Source of the DNA: Streptomyces sp. 3214.6
GTDB taxonomy: Bacteria > Actinomycetota > Actinomycetes > Streptomycetales > Streptomycetaceae
Length of the DNA: 64,000 nucleotides
Assembly: GCF_900129855.1 (NCBI RefSeq)
Contig: NZ_LT670819.1
Span: forward strand, 9,238,001 to 9,302,000
Direction: 5' to 3'
Shown: piece after piece, positions 27,482-34,264 of the stretch
How the letters are laid out: each line of letters opens with the position of its first letter
Numbering within the stretch: position 1 is the first letter of the stretch
Notes under the pieces: generated by a model
Told to the model about the DNA's origin: nothing
Seen by the model: only the letters and a program-made list of their open reading frames with translations
The model's database searches: none
Position numbers and translations under genes: made by a program

Positions 27482-27939
27482 GGGGCCGGGTGCGGGAACC
27501 GCGGAAGCGGGCGCCGCTCGTGGGAGGTCGGACGCTCCGACGGGTGCGCGGTCCGCTGGCCGTCGCCGTCCTCGCCGCCGCCGTCGGCGCGTGCGGCACG
27601 CTGTCGGAGCGGCGCGACGCGGTACGGGACGTCACGGCGGCCTTCGAGAAGGCACTCGACGAGGGCGCCTACGGCCGCGTCTGCGCCGCCCTGGCGCCCG
27701 GCACCGTCGAGGAGCTCGCACAGTCGGCCGACGGCTCCTGCACGAAGGCCCTGAGCGCGCAGGCACCGCCTCGGGGCGGCGCCCTGCGGCTCGCCGACGT
27801 CTACGGAAACCAGGCGCGGGCGGTGCTCGCCAAGGACACCCTGTTCCTCTCCCGCTTCGACGACGGGTGGAAGGTCGTGGCCGCCGGATGCGTACGGCTA
27901 CGGAAACAGCCGTACCAGTGCCGGATCAAGGGCGGGTGA
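27478..27939 (+). CDS. Small lipoprotein of unknown function
   Basis: 153 residues. GTG at 27478 overlaps the stop of the SDR relic (GTGA). N-terminus: basic stretch, hydrophobic LAVAVLAAAVGAC with lipobox VGAC, then a small soluble domain (DVTAAFEKALDEGAYGRVCAALAPGTVEELAQS) and a C-terminal strand region FLSRFDDGWKVVAAGC. Cystatin/NTF2-like proteins look similar. The remaining cysteines could pair. Function unknown; it leads a small cluster with the 27-residue membrane peptide and the DUF6766 protein. Confidence 0.75.
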   Translation: MRGRVREPRKRAPLVGGRTLRRVRGPLAVAVLAAAVGACGTLSERRDAVRDVTAAFEKALDEGAYGRVCAALAPGTVEELAQSADGSCTKALSAQAPPRGGALRLADVYGNQARAVLAKDTLFLSRFDDGWKVVAAGCVRLRKQPYQCRIKGG

Positions 27940-27943
27940 CACC

Positions 27944-28027
27944 ATGCGCGTGATGTTCACCGCCATCCTGCTGATCATCGCCGTCGGCCTCGCCTACCTC
28001 GCCGCCCTGGGACTGATGCAACGATGA
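27944..28027 (+). CDS. 27-residue single-helix membrane peptide
   Basis: MRVMFTAILLIIAVGLAYLA then ALGLMQR and TGA. Almost the whole chain is one transmembrane helix. Its stop codon overlaps the start of the DUF6766 membrane protein (ATGA), and its start lies five bases after the lipoprotein stop, so it is part of a tightly packed operon. Third positions are mostly G or C, as expected of a real gene. It could be a small subunit or regulator of the following membrane protein; that is inference. Confidence 0.6.
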   Translation: MRVMFTAILLIIAVGLAYLAALGLMQR

Positions 28028-28743
28028 CGCGGAACTCCTCCCGGCCCGAGGCCTCGGGGCGCGGACGCGTGCTGGGATTCGTGCGGGACAACGGGCTCGG
28101 GCTGTTCTTCACCGTCACGTTCCTGTTCGCCGTCGCCGGGCAGGCGATCGCAGGCCACGCCGACTTCAACAACCAGCTGGCCGTGGAACAGCTCCAGCAG
28201 ATCAGCTTCGCCGAGTACCTGACGACGTCCGACTTCGCCGTCGACGTGGCGGAGAACTGGCAGTCGGAGTACCTGCAGTTCTTCCTCTACGTCGGCGCGA
28301 CGGTCTGGCTGCTGCAGCGCGGCTCGCCCGAGTCGAAGAAGCTGGACAAGGCCGGCACCGAGTCCGACAAGGAACAACGGGTCGGCGAGCACGCCGAGGA
28401 GAACTCGCCGAAGTGGGCCGCGGCCCCGGGGTGGCGTCGCGCGGTGTACTCGCACTCGCTGCTGCTGGTCATGGGGACGATCTTCGTGCTGTGCTGGCTG
28501 GTTCACTCGATCACCGGTGCGGCCGCCTTCAACGAGCAGCGGCTGCGGCAGCTCCAGGCCCCCATGAGCTGGTCGCGGTACCTGGGCTCGGCCGACTTCT
28601 GGAACCGTACGCTGCAGAATTGGCAGTCCGAACTGCTGGCCGTGGCCTCGATGGCGGTGCTGTCGATCTACCTGCGGCAGCGGGGCTCACCGGAGTCGAA
28701 GCCGGTCGGAGCCGCCCACGACGCCACCGGCGTGGAGGGCTGA
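28024..28743 (+). CDS. DUF6766-like membrane protein with internal duplication
   Basis: 239 residues, about four transmembrane helices (residues 24-44, 84-100, 144-164, 198-216). Two halves repeat the same pattern: FNNQLAVEQLQQ...EYLTTSDF, NWQSEYLQ and QRGSPESK in the first, and FNEQRLRQLQAP...RYLGSADF, NWQSELLA and QRGSPESK in the second. The duplicated NWQSE motifs sit at the membrane edge. Function unknown. It is translationally coupled to the 27-residue peptide. Confidence 0.8.
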   Translation: MTRNSSRPEASGRGRVLGFVRDNGLGLFFTVTFLFAVAGQAIAGHADFNNQLAVEQLQQISFAEYLTTSDFAVDVAENWQSEYLQFFLYVGATVWLLQRGSPESKKLDKAGTESDKEQRVGEHAEENSPKWAAAPGWRRAVYSHSLLLVMGTIFVLCWLVHSITGAAAFNEQRLRQLQAPMSWSRYLGSADFWNRTLQNWQSELLAVASMAVLSIYLRQRGSPESKPVGAAHDATGVEG

Positions 28744-28842
28744 CCCCCGCGGACGGTGTCGTGTCGACCCCTCGATGCGGGGCACTCGGGGCCTGGCGGG
28801 CCCGCTCCCGGGGCCGTCGCGCTGAGGCTGGAGGCGAAGGAC

Positions 28843-29406
28843 ATGGGTCATGGTGGAAACGTCATCGACGAGCTGGTGACCGATCACCGAGAGGTGGAGG
28901 AGCTCTTCGGACGGATCGAGGCGCTGCCGTCCGGCGCCAAGAACCGCAAACTGTACGCGGACCAGGCCACGATGGAGCTGGTCCGGCACTCGGTGGCCGA
29001 GGAGGAGTACCTCTACCCGGCCGTACGCGAGCACCTGCCCGGCGGCGCGGCCCTGGCCGACAAGGAACTCGCGGACCATGCGCGGGCCGAGCAGATCATG
29101 AAGGACCTGGAAGCCCGCGAGCCGGACGATCCCGAGTTCGACCGGCTCATCGGCATGCTGATGCGGGAGATCCGCGAGCACCTGGTCGACGAGGAGCAGA
29201 ACCTGTTCCCCAGGCTGCTCGCGACATGCCCGGCGGACGCGCTCGACGACCTCGGCGACAAGGTCCGCAGGGCGAAGAAGACCGCCCCGACGCGTCCCCA
29301 CCCGGTCGCCCCGGACAAGCCCCCGGCCAACAAGCTGCTGTCCCCGGGCGCGGGCCTGGTCGACCGGCTCCGCGACACCCTGACAGGCCGCGGCAAACAC
29401 GCCTGA
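28843..29406 (+). CDS. Hemerythrin-like HHE cation-binding protein
   Basis: 187 residues. Four-helix HHE domain (residues 6-130) with candidate di-iron ligands His15 (LVTDHREVEELF), His and Glu in VRHSVAEEEYLYPAVREH, the histidine of ELADHARAEQI, and HLVDEEQNLFPRL. Such proteins bind iron and sense or carry oxygen or nitric oxide. The last 50 residues are proline- and lysine-rich, then amphipathic. ATG at 28843 is taken because the domain begins nine residues later; the upstream in-frame ATG adds an unlikely leader. Confidence 0.85.
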   Translation: MGHGGNVIDELVTDHREVEELFGRIEALPSGAKNRKLYADQATMELVRHSVAEEEYLYPAVREHLPGGAALADKELADHARAEQIMKDLEAREPDDPEFDRLIGMLMREIREHLVDEEQNLFPRLLATCPADALDDLGDKVRRAKKTAPTRPHPVAPDKPPANKLLSPGAGLVDRLRDTLTGRGKHA

Positions 29407-29410
29407 CCCC

Positions 29411-29432
29411 GCCCCGCCCCGCCCCGCCCCGG
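29411..29432. repeat. Short C4G tandem tract
   Basis: Four copies of CCCCG in a row just after the hemerythrin stop codon; the complementary strand could form a G-quadruplex. It may help transcription end here, since the next gene converges. Confidence 0.4.
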
Positions 29433-29481
29433 CCAGGTCGGCGGTGTTGTCGGCCGGGTACCTGGCTGGATCGTCGGGGCG

Positions 29482-30081
29482 TCAGGCCATGAGGGCCTGG
29501 CCTCGGCCGAGGCGGGCGAGGAGCTGGGGGTGGTGGAGGGCGGCCACGGGGGCGACGAGGTCGGGATGACGCAGAAGTGCGGCGGCCTGGCGGTCCCGGT
29601 CGTCGGGGGAGACCAGGCGACGGAAGTCCGGCGACGCACCGTGCGTGTGGTCGCCTCCGGTGAGACCGGCCACCGCTCCCGCGGCGAGTCCGGCGTCGGT
29701 GAGCAGGCAGGCCGCCCAGCTCGCCACGACCTCGTCCACCCAGCTGCGCCAGGCCGAGTCGTCCCCGTCAGCGTCCGGGTCCGCCGGGCCGCTGGTCCAG
29801 TCCAGCCGGGCCGAGCCGCCGGGGCCCACCAAGCCGACCAGCGCGGCGTCCGTGGCGGTCGGATAGCGCAGCCAGGCCGCTACGGTCACCGCCTGGCGGG
29901 CCTGCGCCTCGCACAGGGCGTGGGCGAGCGCGCCGCCGCTGGCCGGATAGGCCCGGGTCAGCCATTCGGTGGTGGCGGCGATGAGCGGGGAGAGGTCTGC
30001 GAGCACGGGGCCGTCCGGGATCTTCGGCGAAGCGACGAGTGACGAGGCAACAAGGTGACGAAGCGACGAGGTGCGAGCCAT
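29482..30081 (-). CDS. Hypothetical alanine-rich protein
   Basis: 199 residues, no signal peptide or membrane helix. Helix-rich, with LIAATTEWLTRAYPASGGALAHALCEAQARQAVTVAAWLRYP near residues 32-75 and GHxHG-like GGDHTHGASPDFRRLVSPDDRDRQAAALLRHPDL near 145-175. I recognise no family. Codon use is normal for the region, so it is probably real. Confidence 0.6.
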   Translation of the reverse strand: MARTSSLRHLVASSLVASPKIPDGPVLADLSPLIAATTEWLTRAYPASGGALAHALCEAQARQAVTVAAWLRYPTATDAALVGLVGPGGSARLDWTSGPADPDADGDDSAWRSWVDEVVASWAACLLTDAGLAAGAVAGLTGGDHTHGASPDFRRLVSPDDRDRQAAALLRHPDLVAPVAALHHPQLLARLGRGQALMA

Positions 30082-30228
30082 CGTGCTTCGGGGTCTCCTG
30101 AACCGTAGCCTGCGGCTCCCCGGGAGGACACGGTCCCGGTCTCACCGTCGACGTGGTCTCAGCCACAGTTCCCGGCGACGGGCGACGGCGAGGGGTCGCG
30201 CCGGGGCGCCGGTGGTGATACTGGCGCG

Positions 30229-31017
30229 GTGCCGTCGACACCACAGCCACAAGAGGTGGCCACCCCGCACCCCATAACGCCTGACGCGCCGGACGCGATA
30301 GCGCGCCCGCTGCTCACCCAGTCCTGGCTCGACCTCGCCTTCCTCCACTGGGCCGCGGACCCGGCCGAGGTGGCGGGGCTGCTCCCGCCCGGCACGGTCC
30401 CGGACACCCTGGACGGCGTCACCTACGTCGGTCTGGTCGCGTTCCGGATGCACCGCGTGGGCTGGTTCCGTCTCCCGGGCGTCCCCTACCTGGGGTCCTT
30501 CCCCGAGACGAACGTGCGTCTCTACTCGGTGGACGCACACGGGCGGCGCGGCGTGGTCTTCCGGTCGCTGGACGCCTCCCGCCTGCTGCCGGTGGCCGTG
30601 GCGCGGATCGGTTTCCGGTTGCCGTATGTGTGGTCCCGTATGACGATCGACGCCGACGGCGACACCGTCACGTACGCCAGCCGCCGCCGCTGGCCCGGTC
30701 CTCGCGGCGCCCGCAGCCGGCTCACCGTGCGGGTGGGCGAGCGGATCTCTCAACCCACCGCGTTGGAGCACTTCCTGACCGCGCGCTGGGGTATGCACAG
30801 CGCCTTCTTCGGCCGTCCGATGTACCTGCCCAACGCCCATCCGCGCTGGCCGCTGCACCGGGCGGAACTCGTGGAGTGCCAGGAGGATCTGGTGGTGGCG
30901 GCCGGTCTGCCGAAGCCGGTGGGGGAGCCGGTGAGCGTCCTCTGCTCGCCTGGCGTCCCGGCCCGCTTCGACCGCCCCGCCCGGCCGAACCGCCCGGCCG
31001 GCATTCCGACCCCCTGA
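30229..31017 (+). CDS. DUF2071 (YqjF-like) family protein
   Basis: 262-residue protein of the YqjF/DUF2071 family (acetoacetate decarboxylase-like beta-cone fold). Family blocks: TQSWLDLAFLHWAADPAEVAGLLPPG, TYVGLVAFRM, ETNVRLYSVDAHGRRGVVFRSLDA and LEHFLTARWGMHSAFFGR. Homologues are widespread in Bacillus and actinomycetes; their reaction is not known. GTG at 30229 is the start. The proline-rich last 25 residues contain PxRPxRP repeats that look disordered. Confidence 0.85.
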   Translation: MPSTPQPQEVATPHPITPDAPDAIARPLLTQSWLDLAFLHWAADPAEVAGLLPPGTVPDTLDGVTYVGLVAFRMHRVGWFRLPGVPYLGSFPETNVRLYSVDAHGRRGVVFRSLDASRLLPVAVARIGFRLPYVWSRMTIDADGDTVTYASRRRWPGPRGARSRLTVRVGERISQPTALEHFLTARWGMHSAFFGRPMYLPNAHPRWPLHRAELVECQEDLVVAAGLPKPVGEPVSVLCSPGVPARFDRPARPNRPAGIPTP

Positions 31018-31135
31018 CCGGCATTCCGCCTCCCTGACCGGTCCGCTCGCGGGCGGACGGATCGGGCGAACATCACCAACACACTGCCGATGCCGCCGAG
31101 CCGACGGGCACCGGCGGCCGTCCCCAAGAGGTCGG

Positions 31136-31750
31136 CTACTGGTCGGGGGCGGCCAGGCCCGGGCCCGGGTCCGGCTCGGGGTTGAACACCGGGTGGTAGC
31201 TCTCGGGCGGCGCGAGATAGGCGGCGGCCGGCAGCCCGCCGGTGTCGATCACGATCTGGTCCACGGCGATCGCCGGGTCGACCATGAGCACCCGCAGGAC
31301 ATGCTCGCCGGGTTCGCCGACGGTCACCGTAGTGGTGAGCTTCTCGATGCCCTCCTCCACGTTGCGCGCCCAGGCGTCACCGCGGTTGCCGGTGGCGACG
31401 GCCTGCCCCGACAGGACGACGGGCGGCTGGTCGTCGAGGCACGCGCGCTGGCCACCCCGGGGGCCGGACGCTCCACCACCTGGGTCACGGAGGCCTCCCA
31501 GCGCCCCCACGTCGGCCTGGAGGTCGCCGGCCGCGCGGACCACGGCCGGATCGTCGGCCGCGTCCACGAACACGTCGACCGCGACGCCGTCGCGCAGCAG
31601 GTCGAAGCCCCGACGGGCGCCGGACACGGCGTGGGCGTCCGCCGGAAGCACCGCGGGCAGCAGCGGGGCCAGTCCGACGGCCGTCATGCCCCGGAGAAAC
31701 GCCTTGCGGGTCCATGAGGGCGAGGGATCCTGGGGTGCGGTGTGCGGCAT
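31136..31750 (-). pseudogene. Remnant of a GH115 alpha-glucuronidase-type gene (large internal deletion)
   Basis: Open over 204 codons but a chimera of two ends. The N-terminus has an export signal (WTRKAFLRGMTAVGLAPLLPAVLPADAHA) and the GH115-like start FDLLRDGVAVDVFVDAADDPAVVRAAGDLQADVG. After a garbled 35-residue joint comes a C-terminus like that of GH115 enzymes (AWARNVEEGIEKLTTTVTV, VLRVLMVDPAIAVDQIVIDTGGLP). Full-length relatives have about 900-1000 residues, so some 750 residues, including the catalytic domain, are missing. It could still be secreted, but not as an active glycosidase. Confidence 0.7.
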
Positions 31751-31786
31751 CGACGCTCCCGACTAGGCAGTGGCATGACCATGCTA

Positions 31787-31798
31787 GAAAGCGCTTTC
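31787..31798. promoter_or_regulatory. LacI-type operator upstream of the GH115 remnant
   Basis: GAAAGCGCTTTC, a perfect 12-bp palindrome with the GCGC core typical of LacI-family operators, about 37 bases upstream of the start at 31750. Its survival suggests the parent gene was induced by plant polysaccharide sugars. Confidence 0.55.
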
Positions 31799-31868
31799 CC
31801 GCGCAACCTTAGGCCAGCGCCGACCGTGGCGTCCGTAACCGTGCACCGTGCACCGGCCTGCTCCGGCC

Positions 31869-32396
31869 CTACCGGCACAGCGCGTCGATGTCCTCCGCGA
31901 ACGACGGGAACTCTCTCTGCGCCTCGGCGATGACGGTCCGGGCGGGCCGGCGCGGGGTGGTGGCGTGACGCGCGGCCAGCTCGGCGAGTCGGGGCTGGGG
32001 GCGTGCGTCGCGGTCCGGGATTTCCACCACCTCCATCGGGCCGAAGCCGTCGGCCAGCAGCCACAGGAAGTCGGACAGGTTGCCCGCCACCACGCCGACC
32101 TCGCCCTCGGAGCCCATGAACACCACCGGCTGCTCGGTCAGGGGTCTGCCCAGCCGCACACACCACAGGGCGGCGAGCCCACCGGTGCCGTCCTGCCCGA
32201 AGACGCGGAAGGCGTCCCCGTCGAGGTCGTGGTTGCCGGTCCAGTGGCGGATCCAGTCGGTGGTCTCCTCGGCGGAGTCGAAGTCGTCGTACGGCTCGAA
32301 GTCGAAGCCCTCGCCGTCCTCGTAGGGGAACTCCGCCGCGGCCACCTCGGCGAGGGCGGGCGGGAAACGGCGGTCGTCGGTGATCGTCTCGGTCAT
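31869..32396 (-). CDS. SUKH-like (SMI1/KNR4) domain protein
   Basis: 175 residues, acidic, no export signal. The centre (AFRVFGQDGTGGLAALWCVR, PVVFMGSEGEVGVVAGNLSDFLWLLADG) has the pattern of SUKH-fold proteins, which often act as immunity proteins against polymorphic toxins. No toxin gene is adjacent, so here the role is open. The N-terminus has FDFEPYDDFDSAEETTDWIRHW, also common in this group. Confidence 0.65.
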   Translation of the reverse strand: MTETITDDRRFPPALAEVAAAEFPYEDGEGFDFEPYDDFDSAEETTDWIRHWTGNHDLDGDAFRVFGQDGTGGLAALWCVRLGRPLTEQPVVFMGSEGEVGVVAGNLSDFLWLLADGFGPMEVVEIPDRDARPQPRLAELAARHATTPRRPARTVIAEAQREFPSFAEDIDALCR

Positions 32397-32529
32397 GAGC
32401 GCAGGCTAGTCGGGCCCACCGACATCGCCGGGGCGGGGTTGTTATGACCGCCGTCATGACGGAAGCTGCCTCTCGGAACGTCACACCACCACTAGTGGCA
32501 CTGCCACCGACCGGCCGGAGGACTTCGGA

Positions 32530-33408
32530 GTGAGTGACATCGACGCACGGGCGATGTGGGAGCGGTTCGAGCCGGTCCACCAGCTGATCTACTTCGCCCC
32601 CGAAGTGCGCGCGGCCGCCGACGGCCTCGGGATGCGCGGCTACTGGATGGGCTACTTCGCCCTGCGCGCGGCCCCTCTCGGACCCGTTCCCGGCTCCGTC
32701 GTCACCAGCTGCTTCTACGTCTTCCACCCCGACCGGGTGGCACGTGCGCTGCCGGACGCCTGGGCCTTCGCGGCGCCCGACGACGTGCTGGCGGCCCGCG
32801 AACGGGCCGTGGACGCCGCCATGACCAGCCTGTACGGCCCGGATGTCCTCGGCTCAGCCGAGCTGGCCGAAGCCGCGGACCTCGCCTGGGAGGCGGCGCG
32901 GGCCGCGGACACGGCCGGGCGCGTGCTCGGCGCCGCCAACCAGGCCCTCCCGCGCCCCGCGCAGGCCCACGTCAGGCTCTGGCAGGCGGTGACCACCTTG
33001 CGGGAACACCGCGGCGACGGCCATGTCGCCGTGCTCGTCGGCCGCCGTCTGGGCCCGATCGGGGCCATGGTGCTGAAGTGTGCGGCGGGGGAGTCGGACG
33101 AGGAGTTCCAACGGCAGACCCGCAAGTGGGACATCGAGTCCTGGCGGTCGGCCCGGACGGAGCTGACCGAGCGCGGCTGGCTCGACGAGGACGGGCGCCT
33201 CACCAAGGCGGGAGCGGCCGCCCACGAGGAGGTGGAGGCGGACACGGACGCCGCGGCGGCCGCGCCGTGGACGGCCCTGGGCGCCGACGCCACCGCCCGC
33301 CTCGCCCACCTGCTCGAACCGCTCGCCCGGACCGTCCTGGGCTCCGGGATCCTCCCGGGCGCCAACCCGGTCGGGCTCACGGGCGGGGCGTGGGGGACCC
33401 CGGGGTGA
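32530..33408 (+). CDS. SCO6745-family protein
   Basis: 292-residue helical protein conserved in Streptomyces (start MWERFEPVHQLIYFAPEVRAAADGLGMRGYWMGYFALRAAPLG). The C-terminal third (RKWDIESWRSARTELTERGWLDEDGRLTKAGAAAHEEVE) looks like a winged helix of MarR type, so a DNA-binding or regulatory role is possible. GTG at 32530 is the start. The function of the family is not known. Confidence 0.82.
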   Translation: MSDIDARAMWERFEPVHQLIYFAPEVRAAADGLGMRGYWMGYFALRAAPLGPVPGSVVTSCFYVFHPDRVARALPDAWAFAAPDDVLAARERAVDAAMTSLYGPDVLGSAELAEAADLAWEAARAADTAGRVLGAANQALPRPAQAHVRLWQAVTTLREHRGDGHVAVLVGRRLGPIGAMVLKCAAGESDEEFQRQTRKWDIESWRSARTELTERGWLDEDGRLTKAGAAAHEEVEADTDAAAAAPWTALGADATARLAHLLEPLARTVLGSGILPGANPVGLTGGAWGTPG

Positions 33409-33449
33409 CCGCGTAGCCGTCGTCCTGAGCGCCAAGTAGGCTCCCCGAC

Positions 33450-33887
33450 ATGCGGATCTCCGTTTCCTCGGACATGGACGAACCAGTGGCGCGCGCCCTC
33501 GTCGCGGAGCTGCGCGGCCGCGGGCACGACGTGGTGCCGCACGGCGCGCTGCGCCCCGGCGACGACCCCCGCTGGGCGGTGTGCTCGGAGGCGGCGGCGC
33601 GGGACGTGGCCGACGGGACCTCGCAGCAGGCCGTGGTGTGCTGCTGGACCGGCACCGGCGCGTCGATCGCCGCGAACAAGGTGTCCGGGGTCCGGGCCGC
33701 CCTGTGCACCGACGCCTACACCGCCGACGGCGCCCGCCGCTGGAACGACGCGAACGTCCTGGCCCTCGGTCTGCGCCTGACCTCCGAGCCGCTCCTGAAG
33801 GAGATCCTGGACGCCTGGTTCGCCGCCGAGCCGAGCGAGAACGCCGAGGACCGCCAGAACGTGGCCCACATCGACGGGCTCGATTAG
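33450..33887 (+). CDS. RpiB/LacA/LacB-family sugar-phosphate isomerase-like protein
   Basis: 145 residues of the ribose-5-phosphate isomerase B fold: MRISVSSDMDEPVARALVAELRGRGHDVV, the anion loop CCWTGTGASIAANKVSGVRAALCTDAYTADGARRWNDANVLALG. The typical catalytic cysteine position is filled by the C of VVCCW or ALCTDAYTA. It lies upstream of phosphoketolase, which uses pentose phosphates, so a role in the same pathway is likely. The distance to phosphoketolase (377 bases, with a repeat array) argues against one simple operon. Confidence 0.87.
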   Translation: MRISVSSDMDEPVARALVAELRGRGHDVVPHGALRPGDDPRWAVCSEAAARDVADGTSQQAVVCCWTGTGASIAANKVSGVRAALCTDAYTADGARRWNDANVLALGLRLTSEPLLKEILDAWFAAEPSENAEDRQNVAHIDGLD

Positions 33888-34264
33888 CTCGGCGGGCTCG
33901 GCGCCATCGGCGCCATCGGCGGCCTTGACGGCCTTGACGGCCTTGACGGCCTTGACGGCCTTGACGGCCTTGACGGCCTTGACGGCCTTGACGGCCTTGA
34001 CGGCCTCGGCGGGCTTAGCGGGCTCGGCGGCCTTGACGGCCTCGATGGTCTTGGTGGGCTTGATTAGCGCGGCGGGCTCGATTGGCTCGGGGTTGGGAAG
34101 CCGGGGCGGGCGGGTGGTGCGCCCCCTTACGGACGGCTCTGTTGCTCCGTACGGGTCGCTCGGCCCTGTCGGGTACCCGGCGGGGGCGGAGGGCGGGGAG
34201 GTAGGGCACAGCAGCACGGACGGCACGCACCTCCGAGCGCCCCCGATCCGGAAGGGAACCCGAG
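33888..34264. other. Intergenic region with tandem repeats before phosphoketolase
   Basis: 377 bases between the isomerase and phosphoketolase genes. It is almost filled by the 9-bp repeat array at 33921-34001 and its degenerate continuation to about 34095. The remainder shows AAGGGAACCCGAG before the phosphoketolase ATG and no other clear signal. Open frames through the repeat are by-products of a repeat length divisible by three. Confidence 0.5.
33921..34001. repeat. Nine perfect copies of a 9-bp tandem repeat
   Basis: GGCCTTGAC repeated nine times without a mismatch, flanked on both sides by decayed copies (GGCCTCGGC, GGGCTTAGC, GCGCCATCG). Period three times three keeps all frames open. 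The perfect copies imply recent expansion; copy number is likely to vary between strains. Confidence 0.9.

Noticed and set aside
33925..34264. Open frame of LTA repeats through the 9-bp array, or the reverse VKA repeats
   Set aside because: A 9-bp repeat keeps frames open by itself; no ribosome site, and the frame would run out of phase into phosphoketolase.
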